From positions 1-44,722 of the forward strand of contig JAQVYX010000005.1 of NCBI GenBank assembly GCA_029004715.1: DNA of 44,722 bases, read 5' to 3'. The position numbers were made by a program, and so were the translations under genes. Below the pieces are notes generated by a model that saw only the letters and a program-made list of their open reading frames with translations, was not told the origin of the DNA and did no database searches. Shown piece after piece: positions 19,743 through 31,667 of this stretch. Positions within the stretch are counted from its first letter, which is position 1, and every line of letters starts with the position of its first letter. This stretch comes from Acidaminococcaceae bacterium (GTDB lineage Bacteria; Bacillota; Negativicutes; Acidaminococcales; Acidaminococcaceae).

Positions 19743-19775
19743 AAAAAAGGGCTTTAGCTACTGCCAAAACCCTTT
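19743..19775 (-). terminator. Terminator between glpX and mfd
   Basis: A 13-bp minus-strand stem AAAGGGTTTTGGC / GCTAAAGCCCTTT (two G-T pairs, 4-nt loop) followed by TTTTTT. The U-tract ends about 17 nt before the mfd ATG. Confidence 0.88.
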
Positions 19776-19811
19776 AGTATTTCAAAACAACAGTCATAAT
19801 AAAAATCTCAT

Positions 19812-20774
19812 TTATAATTTAATATGTATATCCTTGCTATCAAAGCTATGTATAGCGTCTACAAAACGAACCGTCCCTGTTGCATAACGCATGGAAACAG
19901 TATGTGTGCGTACACCATTGCCAAAATATCTCAATCCATGTAGCAAATCACATTCAGTAATGGCTGTGGAAGTGAACATGCAATCGTCTCCCTTAACCAA
20001 ATCTTCAATGGTCAGAACTCTATTAATATCACCAATGCCCATTTTCAAACAGCGAGCAACTTCTGTATCATTTTCAGGGCACAGTCTAGCTTGCATATCG
20101 CCACCCAAACATTTAAGTCCAGCTGCAGCCAACACACCTTCCGGTGCGCCACCTTTACCGATATACATATGTACGCCACTGCCTTCAATACCGGCATTTA
20201 TAATAGGATCTACATCACCATCGGTAATAAGTTTAATGCGAGCACCTGCAGCTCTTACGCCATCAATAAGCTTCTTATGACGTGGCCTATCCAAAGCAAC
20301 AACAGTTAAATCGCTTATTTTACGATCTAGCGCCTTAGCAACACGAGCCAAATTATCTTCTACAGAATCGTCAATATTAATACAGCCTTTGGCACGAGGA
20401 CCTACGGCAATTTTATCCATGTACATATCCGGAGCGTGAAGCAAACAACCCTTAGGAGCAATAGCAATTACTGCAATGGCTCCAGGCTGCCCTTTTGCCA
20501 CTAAATTAGTTCCTTCAACCGGATCAACAGCAATATCTACTTCTAATCCGCCAGCTCCTACTTTTTCACCAATATAAAGCATTGGAGCTTCATCTAGTTC
20601 ACCTTCGCCAATAACAACAGTACCGCTAATATTTACAGTATCAAACATTTTACGCATAGCATCTACCGCTAGTTGGTCAGCGCCGTTTTTATCTCCACGC
20701 CCTACGCTATGCCCACAAGCTATAGCTGCTGCCTCGGTAACGCGAACAAACTCCATACATAACTCTCTATTCAT
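19812..20774 (-). CDS. glpX: Fructose-1,6-bisphosphatase class II
   Basis: Gluconeogenic hydrolysis of fructose 1,6-bisphosphate to fructose 6-phosphate, metal dependent. 320 residues with the class II signatures GEGELDEAPML, DPVEGTNL, SVGRGDKNGADQLAVDAM near the N-terminus, and KGGAPEGVL. Length equals typical GlpX. The frame is open eight codons further, but the ATG at 20774 (MNRELCMEF) has AAGGAG 9 nt upstream. Promoter candidate at 20799-20826. Gluconeogenesis fits growth on organic acids or amino acids. Confidence 0.96.
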   Translation of the reverse strand: MNRELCMEFVRVTEAAAIACGHSVGRGDKNGADQLAVDAMRKMFDTVNISGTVVIGEGELDEAPMLYIGEKVGAGGLEVDIAVDPVEGTNLVAKGQPGAIAVIAIAPKGCLLHAPDMYMDKIAVGPRAKGCINIDDSVEDNLARVAKALDRKISDLTVVALDRPRHKKLIDGVRAAGARIKLITDGDVDPIINAGIEGSGVHMYIGKGGAPEGVLAAAGLKCLGGDMQARLCPENDTEVARCLKMGIGDINRVLTIEDLVKGDDCMFTSTAITECDLLHGLRYFGNGVRTHTVSMRYATGTVRFVDAIHSFDSKDIHIKL

Positions 20775-20798
20775 TCTACAACACTCCTTCTTTCCCAA

Positions 20799-20826
20799 TT
20801 ATTACACTTTCTAAAATAATGTGCAA
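20799..20826 (-). promoter_or_regulatory. Sigma-A promoter candidate of glpX
   Basis: Minus-strand TTGCAC (20826-20821), 16-bp spacer, TAATAA(T) (20804-20799), just after the Yip1-type gene's stop. Confidence 0.55.
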
Positions 20827-20835
20827 GAAAAACCA

Positions 20836-21402
20836 CTAAAAAAAACTTATGACTATCATTCTAACAAACATGTAGATAGGTACTAAAAATACAATAAGCC
20901 ACAAAAAAAAGCCAAAGACTACAAGCGCAGCTGCTCGCCCAAAATTAATCAAATACACAGCTTCAACAGCTCTAATCATAAGGTAGACACACCAAAAACA
21001 ACCAAAAAGCATTGTCAAAGGAAGCGTTAGCAACCATATACCGCCTAAACTTACGCCTAAAAGTGCAACCGGAGTCAAAACCAAAAACGGTAGTGCAGTA
21101 AAACCCAATATGCAAAGCAGCCCTCGCACGTTACCTGCACCACCACCACAAGCGTCAATAAGTCCATGTAAAAAACAACCAAAAATAGCCATTCCTACAA
21201 TTTTGGTCAAGATAATTCCTACTAGTATAGCAAAGCGTATTCCCAAAGTTTGTTGTGAAAAAGCAATATTAGTACAAACTCCAATAAAAGCACCCAAGCT
21301 AATTGTAAAATAAAATAAACTGCGCCATATAGTAGGATTAAGAGCCAGTTCAGCCATTCCTGTTTTTGTTGCAAAGAGAACATCAAAGGATTTTCTCCTC
21401 AT
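20836..21402 (-). CDS. Yip1-domain-like integral membrane protein
   Basis: About 188 residues, hydrophobic, with five or six predicted membrane helices and a cytosolic N-terminus (RRKSFDVLFATKTGMAELAL). Layout and the GLIDACGGGAGNVRGLLCILGF segment resemble the Yip1 domain group, membrane proteins of unknown biochemical function in bacteria. The frame opens earlier, but GAGGGG is 8 nt before the ATG at 21402 and only 2 nt before the ATG at 21408. It starts 5 nt past the sppA stop and its SD lies in sppA, so it is coupled to the protease gene. The link with SppA suggests membrane protein quality control (inference). Confidence 0.65.
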   Translation of the reverse strand: MRRKSFDVLFATKTGMAELALNPTIWRSLFYFTISLGAFIGVCTNIAFSQQTLGIRFAILVGIILTKIVGMAIFGCFLHGLIDACGGGAGNVRGLLCILGFTALPFLVLTPVALLGVSLGGIWLLTLPLTMLFGCFWCVYLMIRAVEAVYLINFGRAAALVVFGFFLWLIVFLVPIYMFVRMIVISFF

Positions 21403-21407
21403 TAACA

Positions 21408-22355
21408 TCACCCCTCTGCTCGGGGTTTCATCATTACAGATACCCCACTTTGTGCTTCTATGGCCTCCATTATTTTACCGGCAACTTGATCTGCTATTTT
21501 GCTGCTAAACCAATTTTTCCAGTTTTTTACACTACCATATTCCACTGTTTCAGGAGTGCCTTTAATTCCGGCCAAAACCCCTGTAGCATCCAACGCATCA
21601 TAATAGTTCCCTAGGTCGTCTACAAGTCCCAAGGCTTTTGCTTGCTTGCCCGTATAAACACGTCCATCAGCCAATGCCCGCACTTTATCTAGGGGAATGT
21701 TACGTCCCGTACTTACTACTGTTAAAAATTCATCATACATTTCATTAACCATAGTTTGCAAAATTTCTTTTTCCTCGGGCGTCATAGGGCGTGCAGTTGA
21801 CATAATATCTTTGTGTATGCCACTTTTAATCATGACATCTTTTACACCTAGTTTTTTATAAAGCTCTTCTAAATTCTTCGTCCCCATATATACACCAATG
21901 CTGCCAGTTAAAGTAGAAGCATTAGCATAAATTTTATCACAACCGGCAGCAATATAATAAGCCGCAGAAGCTCCGGTATCACCCATAGCAGCAACTATCG
22001 GTTTATGGGACGTTTCTTTAAACCTTTGTATTTCTCTTGTAATCTCTTCTGCTGCAGTCACACTGCCACCAGGAGAATTAATCCGCAAAAGTACTGCCTT
22101 AACGCTTTTATCTTTAGCCGCTTGCCGCAATTCTTGCATAATTCTACCACTGGTTGCACCTCTAGCTTCAGCAAAAATAGCTGTACCATCAGCCCCAGAT
22201 TCAATGGTGCCTTGAATATCAATAACTGCTACTCTATCTCCTTTGGGCGCGGGTATTTTATCTGCATTATAGGCATTTTTGCCCCCCAAAAGAGAAATTA
22301 CAAAAGACAGCACTGCTATTAGTAAAATAGCGCTAATAAAAATTCTTTTAAGCAT
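21408..22355 (-). CDS. sppA: Signal peptide peptidase SppA
   Basis: Membrane-bound serine protease that degrades cleaved signal peptides. 315 residues: N-terminal membrane anchor (about 5-24), IDIQGTI (45-51), LLRINSPGGSVTAAEE (89-104), the nucleophile Ser130 in TGASAAYY, and Lys182 in KSGIHKDI. The Ser-Lys distance of 52 residues equals that of Bacillus SppA (Ser147-Lys199), so the catalytic dyad is intact. Single-domain (short) form. Start ATG at 22355 with AAAGGAG. It follows pyrG by 24 nt. Confidence 0.94.
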   Translation of the reverse strand: MLKRIFISAILLIAVLSFVISLLGGKNAYNADKIPAPKGDRVAVIDIQGTIESGADGTAIFAEARGATSGRIMQELRQAAKDKSVKAVLLRINSPGGSVTAAEEITREIQRFKETSHKPIVAAMGDTGASAAYYIAAGCDKIYANASTLTGSIGVYMGTKNLEELYKKLGVKDVMIKSGIHKDIMSTARPMTPEEKEILQTMVNEMYDEFLTVVSTGRNIPLDKVRALADGRVYTGKQAKALGLVDDLGNYYDALDATGVLAGIKGTPETVEYGSVKNWKNWFSSKIADQVAGKIMEAIEAQSGVSVMMKPRAEG

Positions 22356-22379
22356 AGACTCTCCTTTTAAACAAGTACA

Positions 22380-25679
<3,300 letters not shown>

Positions 25680-25690
<11 letters not shown>

Positions 25691-26111
25691 TACTTACATC
25701 CTCCTCAATCTTTATATCTAAAATAACACTTCCATTGTCCACCTGGGCAATTTCCATATCATATTCAACATGCAAGCGCCAAATTCCGTTTGCCTTTTTT
25801 GCAATTACTTCCTTAGTTGTAACTTTAATGGGAACAACCAAATAAGGCGTAGTATAAATACTTTCATATGAACAGCCTTGTCTATATTCCTGCCTATTAT
25901 CATATGTACCTGTACGCAAAACCAACAAACTTTTTTCATCCCATTTTATTGTCGTTTTCGTGCCTTCCATACCGGTTAAAGCCGTTTCATCATAAAGCAC
26001 GTAATTTTCCCCACTGCGCTCTGCCATTTGGCCATAAACAACAACGGTAAGCTTATCACTCTTATTCATGTCACCACTAGAACTTTTGATTGTTATTTTT
26101 ACAGGTTTCAT
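25680..26111 (-). CDS. DUF1934 (YwiB-like) protein
   Basis: 143-residue soluble beta-rich protein. The alternating hydrophobic strand pattern (KVTIKSSSGD-like start, LTVVVYGQ, YVLYDET, TTIKWDEKSLLVLRTG, PYLVVPIKV, RLHVEYDMEI) is that of the calycin-like DUF1934 family, of unknown function. The start is the ATG at 26111 with GGAG 6 nt upstream rather than a GTG four codons earlier. It heads the argS-pyrG-sppA operon, with a leader of about 150 nt from a clear promoter. Conserved adjacency to argS suggests a translation-linked or metabolic-stress role, but nothing in the sequence fixes it. Confidence 0.85.
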
Positions 26112-26263
26112 CAATTTCTCCACAAAAGTAAAGGGTTGCCCCCTTTATCACCATTGATATCATGTTGAAAATAAAAGGAACAAGCCCTCCATACTAATAT
26201 TTTATTTGCTTTTCCTGGAAAATCAGGTAAAAGATACTCTATAATCCAAAACTTACATAAGTA

Positions 26264-26292
26264 ATTATAATATACTGAGTATTTTTTCACAA
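26264..26292 (-). promoter_or_regulatory. Sigma-A promoter of DUF1934-argS-pyrG
   Basis: Minus-strand TTGTGA (26292-26287), 17-bp spacer, TATAAT (26269-26264). It implies a leader of about 150 nt, which contains a small hairpin (TAAAGGG-GGCAA-CCCTTTA) 20 nt before the SD. I see no T-box motif. Confidence 0.75.
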
Positions 26293-26325
26293 GTAAAAAA
26301 GCAGGTTATTTTCCATATTTATTAC

Positions 26326-26355
26326 TTGCGCATGTTTAGCGGATAATTGTATAAT
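26326..26355 (+). promoter_or_regulatory. Sigma-A promoter of putP
   Basis: TTGCGC (26326-26331), 18-bp spacer, TATAAT (26350-26355); divergent from the DUF1934-argS promoter, with the two -35 regions about 33 bp apart. Confidence 0.75.
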
Positions 26356-26390
26356 TAAAAAGTATTGATTTTTATAAGGAGAGTGTATGC

Positions 26391-27881
26391 ATGCATATAG
26401 AAACAGGCTCAATTATAGCCTTAGCACTGTATTTTTCTATTTTGGCAGGAATCGGGCTTGTTAATTATAAGAGCAAAGAAGACTTAGAGGGTTATGTTTT
26501 GGGTGGTCGCAAACTAGGGCCTTGGGTCACTTCCATGAGTGCCGAAGCTTCCGATATGAGTGGCTGGATGCTTATGGGACTACCTGGCTACGCATATTTA
26601 TCAGGTGTCAGCGCCTTTTGGATTGCCCTAGGGTTAGCTATGGGCACCTGGATTAATTGGGTATTTATTGCCAAACGCTTACGCATTTTCACCCACGTTG
26701 CTAATAATTCTATTACTTTACCAGAATATTTTGAAAATCGATTCATGGACCAAAGCAAAAGAATACGCATGGTTTGTTCCATCTTCATCTTTATTTTTTT
26801 CTTGATTTACACTTCTGCTAGTTTCGTAGCAGGAGGAAAACTATTTAATACAGCTTTCGGACTAGACTATCAGTGGTCATTACTCTTAACAGCCGGCATC
26901 GTTGTGTTTTATACTTTTGTCGGTGGTTTTTCCGCTGTATGTTGGTCTGATTTTTTTCAAGGAATTTTAATGTTTTTTTCAGTTCTAATCGTACCTAGTA
27001 CAGCCATCTATTATATCGGTGGTGTCGGTCCAACAATAGACCGTCTAATCGTTATTAATCCTAATTACTTCAACATGTTTACTGATGCTGCTGGTAACAG
27101 TTTAAGCATTATCGGTATAATTTCACTTTTAGCTTGGGGTTTAGGTTATTTTGGACAGCCTCACATCTTAGTACGCTTTATGGCAATACGCTCGCCCAAA
27201 GATATTAAGCGGGCTACAAGAATTGCTATGACCTGGGTTGTTATCTCCTTAGCTGCTGCCGTTATGGTAGGATTGGTCGGCCGCGTATACTTAGGCAATG
27301 TCTTAATCGGTGCCAAAGCTGAAACCGTATTTATGCAAATGAGTGGTAATTTCTATAATCCGTTCTTAGCCGGCATTATAACCTCAGGTATCCTAGGTGC
27401 CATTATGAGCACGGCTTCCAGTCAACTTTTAGTAGCATCTTCTTCCATAACTACAGATTTTTACAAAACTCTTTTGCGCAAAAATGCCTCTATCAAAGAA
27501 TTAGTAGTTGTCAGTCGCCTAATGGTAGTATTTGTTTCCCTGCTATCCGTATTGCTGGCTATAAATCCTAATAGCATGATTTTGGACATTGTATCCTATG
27601 CTTGGGCTGGCTTTGGTGCCGCCTTCGGTCCTTTAGTTATTCTTTCTCTTTTCTGGAAACGCATGACCTTAAATGGCGCGCTTGCAGGTGTTATAGTCGG
27701 TGGTATAACTGTTTTATTGTGGAAAAACTATATGTCCTTTACCGGCTTATACGAAATCGTCCCTGGCTTTTTTCTTTCTGCAATTGCTATTTATGTCTTT
27801 AGCATCATTGGCAAAAAGCCCAGTCGAGAAGTCACTGCAAAGTTTGATGAGGCTAAATTCCTTTATACCAAACAAGAATAA
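26391..27881 (+). CDS. putP: Sodium/proline symporter
   Basis: Sodium:solute symporter family; imports proline with Na+. 496 residues, about 13 membrane helices. The PutP signature is clear: VLGGRKLGPWVTSMSAEASD (36-55), then MSGWMLMGLPGYAYLSG, and FFQGILMFFSV and LSIIGIISLLAWGLGYFGQP in the middle. Start ATG at 26391 with AAGGAG; an ATG at 26387 is out of frame. Monocistronic: own promoter and a shared bidirectional terminator. It may serve osmoprotection or proline as carbon or electron source; no proline catabolic gene is nearby. Confidence 0.93.
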   Translation: MHIETGSIIALALYFSILAGIGLVNYKSKEDLEGYVLGGRKLGPWVTSMSAEASDMSGWMLMGLPGYAYLSGVSAFWIALGLAMGTWINWVFIAKRLRIFTHVANNSITLPEYFENRFMDQSKRIRMVCSIFIFIFFLIYTSASFVAGGKLFNTAFGLDYQWSLLLTAGIVVFYTFVGGFSAVCWSDFFQGILMFFSVLIVPSTAIYYIGGVGPTIDRLIVINPNYFNMFTDAAGNSLSIIGIISLLAWGLGYFGQPHILVRFMAIRSPKDIKRATRIAMTWVVISLAAAVMVGLVGRVYLGNVLIGAKAETVFMQMSGNFYNPFLAGIITSGILGAIMSTASSQLLVASSSITTDFYKTLLRKNASIKELVVVSRLMVVFVSLLSVLLAINPNSMILDIVSYAWAGFGAAFGPLVILSLFWKRMTLNGALAGVIVGGITVLLWKNYMSFTGLYEIVPGFFLSAIAIYVFSIIGKKPSREVTAKFDEAKFLYTKQE

Positions 27882-27903
27882 TATTAGTTTTATCTAGAAT
27901 ACT

Positions 27904-27940
27904 AAAAGGTAAGTATCTTTTGAAAGATACTTACCTTTTT
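27904..27940. terminator. Bidirectional terminator between putP and the GerMN gene
   Basis: Perfect 17-bp stem (27904-27920 with 27923-27939; AAAAGGTAAGTATCTTT) flanked by A/T runs, between converging genes; it can stop transcription from both sides. Confidence 0.92.
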
Positions 27941-27948
27941 CCCTTTTT

Positions 27949-28515
27949 TTATTTAACTTTTTTAATAAAACTCTCATTTCTTGCCAAAGGTTCTTCCAAA
28001 TCCATTTGTCCAAGAACAACTATTTTTTGTCCGGCAGCCAAAATCCGGACTTTTTTGATTTCAGGATATTGAGTCAAAGTATTTACTACTGCATTTACCA
28101 TCATCAAAGAGGCATATTCGCCCTCTGTTTTTTTAGTGAATTCTTTGCTGAAATTAACAGTGGCAATACCATCTTGAACACTTACGCCTAGCACCTTAGT
28201 ACCCTTAGGGAAAACATTTTGCATCTTTCTATCTGCCGGCAAGGTTTCTACTAAAGCTTTTACCGTTGCCAAGGCAAAATCATTATTTGTGACTTTAATG
28301 ATTTTACTTTCCGCCAAAAGGTAGGGCGAGCCATCAGTAGGTACTCTATACAAAACCACCTTTTTGTCTACCATCTTCTGAGTCTTTTTATTCTTGTCAG
28401 TTGCAGTAGAACCAGGCTTAGTTATGTTTGGAGCGCTGTTTTGTGCACAACCAGACACCAAAGCCAAACAACAAAATATCACCAAGGCAGTCGTCAACTT
28501 TTTAATAGAGTTCAT
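27949..28515 (-). CDS. GerMN-domain lipoprotein
   Basis: 188 residues. Lipoprotein signal peptide with lipobox LVSGC (Cys23), then a short linker and a GerMN domain (KVVLYRVPTDGSPYLLAE through KKVRILAAGQKIVVLGQMDL). GerMN domains occur in Bacillus GerM and in envelope lipoproteins, often with amidases, and probably bind cell-wall material. The ATG overlaps the amidase stop (TAATG), so the two are coupled; a shared function in peptidoglycan remodelling is likely. Anchored to the outer face of the cytoplasmic membrane (or the outer membrane if the host is diderm). Confidence 0.87.
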   Translation of the reverse strand: MNSIKKLTTALVIFCCLALVSGCAQNSAPNITKPGSTATDKNKKTQKMVDKKVVLYRVPTDGSPYLLAESKIIKVTNNDFALATVKALVETLPADRKMQNVFPKGTKVLGVSVQDGIATVNFSKEFTKKTEGEYASLMMVNAVVNTLTQYPEIKKVRILAAGQKIVVLGQMDLEEPLARNESFIKKVK

Positions 28516-29594
28516 TAGCTGACACCCCCATTCTTCTTATAAAAATCTTCAATACCATCAGCGATTGCCTGAGCCATTTTATTTTGGAACCAATTACTAC
28601 GTAAAAGTTTTTCTTCCCTAGCATTAGTAAGAAACAGTAATTCCACCAAAGCTCCCGGCATACTACAACGTTTATTCACATAGAAGTTGGCTTCGCGCAC
28701 CCCTAAGTCATTAAGGCTAGCCGTTTTTAATAAGCTTTCCTGAATGTTTTCAGCAACGCTTTCATCATATGATGTTTTGGGATTGTAGTAAGTAGAAAAG
28801 CCGCCAATATCTGTATTAACGCTAGCATTACAATGGACGCTTATAAACAAATCTGCTTTGTTTTTTTCCGCTACATCAACCCTTGCTTGTAATTCTTGCA
28901 CATCAGTAGCCTCCGGCCCCCATACATCCCTGTCTGTAGTACGAGTCATGGAGACAATAGCTCCTTTTTTTTCCAAAATAGCTCGAAGTTTTAGAGAAAC
29001 AGGTAAGGTAATCTCCTTTTCCGTTACTCCTGTTATTAGCCCATGTGTGCCTGGGTCAGTACCACCGTGTCCGGGATCCAAAGTAATATGCTTACCCTTA
29101 ATTCCTCCTGTTACTGAATAAGTTGGTACCACGCAAATATGTGTGCCCGCTCTTTTGTTTGGAGTGTCTGCAGAAACTCCACCATTAAATATATCAAGTA
29201 CGACTCGGTCAGGACGTTTAGCCCCTGGATTTTTCTTTAAAACAAACAATTTATATTCACTACTTTTTAAAGTCTGCTTCAAAGGTAATATTAAAACAGT
29301 TTTATCTCCTTGCGCTAATAAACTAATACTTTTCACTTTGGAACTATTTACAGCATATCGTCTCTGAATATCTGGTTTTAATTTACCATTAACAGTAACT
29401 TTAAGCATCGAACTTGTAAGTTCTGCTTTTGCTCTCGTTAACTGAGTAATATCGAAAACTAAGCGCAAAGTGTTTTCTTTATTAACGCCCCAGTTAAAAG
29501 CTGTTATTTGAGTGTTGGCTGCACTCACAGACCCAAAACCTACAATAGCCAATATAAATGCGCATAAAATCATTATTCTCTTTAGCAAACTCAT
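28515..29594 (-). CDS. N-acetylmuramoyl-L-alanine amidase with AMIN domain
   Basis: Secreted zinc amidase that cleaves the MurNAc to L-Ala bond of peptidoglycan. 359 residues: signal peptide (about 1-25, cleavage after VSA), AMIN domain (about 27-130) for envelope targeting, linker, then amidase_3: zinc ligands in LDPGHGGTDPG, GVTEKEITL and ISVHCNAS, and a catalytic glutamate in VELLFLTNAREE. The AmiC-type layout fits septal splitting. The frame is open 12 codons further upstream, but the ATG at 29594 follows AGAGGTGG and begins a typical signal peptide. Own promoter at 29615-29643. Confidence 0.94.
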   Translation of the reverse strand: MSLLKRIMILCAFILAIVGFGSVSAANTQITAFNWGVNKENTLRLVFDITQLTRAKAELTSSMLKVTVNGKLKPDIQRRYAVNSSKVKSISLLAQGDKTVLILPLKQTLKSSEYKLFVLKKNPGAKRPDRVVLDIFNGGVSADTPNKRAGTHICVVPTYSVTGGIKGKHITLDPGHGGTDPGTHGLITGVTEKEITLPVSLKLRAILEKKGAIVSMTRTTDRDVWGPEATDVQELQARVDVAEKNKADLFISVHCNASVNTDIGGFSTYYNPKTSYDESVAENIQESLLKTASLNDLGVREANFYVNKRCSMPGALVELLFLTNAREEKLLRSNWFQNKMAQAIADGIEDFYKKNGGVS

Positions 29595-29614
29595 CCCACC
29601 TCTTTTCCTTTGCC

Positions 29615-29643
29615 ATTTTAACACCTGCAACGTCCGTTGTAAA
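29615..29643 (-). promoter_or_regulatory. Sigma-A promoter of amidase-GerMN
   Basis: Minus-strand TTTACA (29643-29638), 17-bp spacer, TAAAAT (29620-29615), in the 52-bp gap after nnrDE. Confidence 0.7.
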
Positions 29644-29646
29644 CAA

Positions 29647-31209
29647 TTACCCTTCTTTTACCCCGGATAAAATGCTGTGCAGCGCTAAAGGCAGACATGC
29701 TACTATGTCGCCTGCTTTCATGCCGATAGTGCCTTTTTGTGCTGCTATGTCACCCGCTAAGCCGTGAACATATACCCCACAAAGAGCAGCATTCTCTACA
29801 GAAAGCCCCTGGCCTAACAGTGCTGCAATAGTACCTGTAAGAACATCCCCTACGCCTCCTGTGGCCATTCCTTCATTACCCGTGCTATTAATAAAAACAT
29901 ATCCATCCGGCAGAGCTATAATAGTAGGAGCACATTTTAATACTACTACTGCATGCCATTTTTTCGCATAACTTTCTGCAACTTTTAAAGGAGATGTTAA
30001 TATCTCCTCTTGGGTAAGGCCTGTTAGTCTAGACATTTCGCCTGGATGAGGAGTTATAATTTTAAGTGGCATTTTTCCCAAAAGTGTCACATTTGCTGCT
30101 AAAGCGTTTAAAGCATCCGCATCCAAAACTGCTGGTATCCGTATTTTTTCCACAATGGCACGGACAAAATTTTGTGTCTCTTCGCCTTGGCCCAGACCAG
30201 GTCCTATGGCAACCACATCTATATTCTCTAGAGCGGTCTCTACTTGTGTAACTGCTTTTAGATTTAATGCTCCGTTTGTTTCCTCACTAATACCTTTTAC
30301 CATTACTTCTGTTAATTTCGTTGCCAAAATACCCTGTACGCTTTGAGGTGTCAGCAAATTTACTAACCCGCCACCGCCTCGCACAGCTGCTTCACCACAC
30401 AAGGCTGCGGCTCCTGTAAAGCCTCTACTTCCAGCTATTATACTAATACGTCCATTCATCCCTTTATGCGAATTTTTAGGTCTAAACGGCAATAAGGACA
30501 GTATCATATCTTCATCTAACAAATAATGCTTGCTAGCTGCGGTCTCCAAAATGCTTTCCGGTAACCCAATATTTGCTACGAGCACATTGCCGCTATAAGA
30601 AGCCCCTGGGTATAAATACAAACCTGGCTTTGGTGCCACCATTGTAACGGTTATTTGTGCGTGCACTGCACAAGAAACCACACTCCCTGTATCTGCTTCT
30701 ACCCCACTAGGAATATCTATAGCCACAACAGGCACCGGCAATTGTTCTATAAGTTCTACAACTTGAAGATAATTACCTTTTAATTCTCCTTTAAAACCCG
30801 TACCAAGCATTCCATCTATAAAAAGATCCGCACCAACACACAGGGAAAAAATTCTGCTTTGATTTTCTTTAGAACGATTCCAAGAAAAAATCTGGGTATT
30901 GCAATTTTTTAATATTTTTAATTCTTGAGCAGCACTACCGCTAATTTCTTTAGTACTGGTTAATGTAACTACATAAACAAACGCACCCTTATTTTCTAAT
31001 AAACGAGCAGCGACTAGTCCATCACCACCATTATTACCCTTACCTACGAAAATAACTATGTGTTTTCCTGCAGCACCATCTAAAGCAACATCCGCTGCCT
31101 CAGCTACCGCCCGTCCAGCATTTTCCATAAGTACCATTTCCGGTAGCCCGACAACAGTTATAGCCTTCTTATCCACTTTATGCATCTCTTCATTTAAAAG
31201 TAGTTTCAC
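29647..31209 (-). CDS. nnrDE: Bifunctional NAD(P)H-hydrate repair enzyme (epimerase plus dehydratase)
   Basis: Repairs hydrated NAD(P)H: the N-terminal YjeF_N epimerase interconverts S and R forms, and the C-terminal ribokinase-like domain dehydrates the S form using ADP. 520 residues: epimerase with VMENAGRAVAE-type start and GKGNNGGDGLVAARLL (55-70); dehydratase with IIAGSRGFTGAAAL-like region, AIGPGLGQGEET, LDADALNAL, ITPHPGEMSRLTG and GGVGDVLTG. The start is the GTG at 31209 with GGAGG 7 nt upstream, 2 nt after the acpS stop, not the longer frame. acpS-nnrDE is a common Firmicute pair. Confidence 0.95.
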   Translation of the reverse strand: MKLLLNEEMHKVDKKAITVVGLPEMVLMENAGRAVAEAADVALDGAAGKHIVIFVGKGNNGGDGLVAARLLENKGAFVYVVTLTSTKEISGSAAQELKILKNCNTQIFSWNRSKENQSRIFSLCVGADLFIDGMLGTGFKGELKGNYLQVVELIEQLPVPVVAIDIPSGVEADTGSVVSCAVHAQITVTMVAPKPGLYLYPGASYSGNVLVANIGLPESILETAASKHYLLDEDMILSLLPFRPKNSHKGMNGRISIIAGSRGFTGAAALCGEAAVRGGGGLVNLLTPQSVQGILATKLTEVMVKGISEETNGALNLKAVTQVETALENIDVVAIGPGLGQGEETQNFVRAIVEKIRIPAVLDADALNALAANVTLLGKMPLKIITPHPGEMSRLTGLTQEEILTSPLKVAESYAKKWHAVVVLKCAPTIIALPDGYVFINSTGNEGMATGGVGDVLTGTIAALLGQGLSVENAALCGVYVHGLAGDIAAQKGTIGMKAGDIVACLPLALHSILSGVKEG

Positions 31210-31211
31210 AG

Positions 31212-31583
31212 TTATCCCTCCACAACAACTTGTGCCATAGCCAATTCTTTCACGTGACTTAATGACAAATGAATGTTTGTACAACCGCGTTCCTTAGCTA
31301 GCGTAGCAAATATGCCGCTTAACTTCACTTCTGGCTTGCCCATACTATCCTTAACTACCTCTACATCTTGTAAACTGCCACCACGAAATCCTGTGCCCAA
31401 AGCCTTAGCTACTGCCTCCTTCGCAGCATAACGAGCAGCATAACTCTGGTTTTTTTGTTTTCCCCTAGCTATGCAGTACTTAATTTCTTCTGCAGTAAAA
31501 ACTTTTTCGGCAAACTTAGGATTGGCAAGAGCTTTTTCGATACGGCTAATCTCAATTAAATCACAACCTATACCTATAATCAC
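31212..31583 (-). CDS. acpS: Holo-[acyl-carrier-protein] synthase
   Basis: Transfers 4'-phosphopantetheine from CoA to apo-ACP, activating fatty acid synthesis. 123 residues with GIGCDLIEISRIEKA (4-18) carrying the magnesium-binding aspartate, and the AARYAAKEAVAKALGTGF helix with the second metal ligand. The GTG at 31583 with GGAGG is chosen over a TTG six codons upstream, which would precede the SD. Promoter at 31632-31660. coaX (CoA synthesis) and an AAR-like gene elsewhere in the window use or make related acyl carriers. Confidence 0.95.
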   Translation of the reverse strand: MIIGIGCDLIEISRIEKALANPKFAEKVFTAEEIKYCIARGKQKNQSYAARYAAKEAVAKALGTGFRGGSLQDVEVVKDSMGKPEVKLSGIFATLAKERGCTNIHLSLSHVKELAMAQVVVEG

Positions 31584-31631
31584 AGTCTCTCCTCCTACCA
31601 ATATTTTTTTCTACCTGTTACCTATTATTTT

Positions 31632-31660
31632 ACTATACAATTGTACAATATAATTGTGAA
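31632..31660 (-). promoter_or_regulatory. Sigma-A promoter of acpS-nnrDE
   Basis: Minus-strand TTCACA (31660-31655), 17-bp spacer, TATAGT (31637-31632), directly after the znuB stop. Confidence 0.65.
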
Positions 31661-31667
31661 ATATTTG

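Noticed and set aside
26112-26263. T-box riboswitch upstream of argS
   Set aside because: No T-box sequence (TGGNACCGCG-like) or antiterminator/terminator pair was found.
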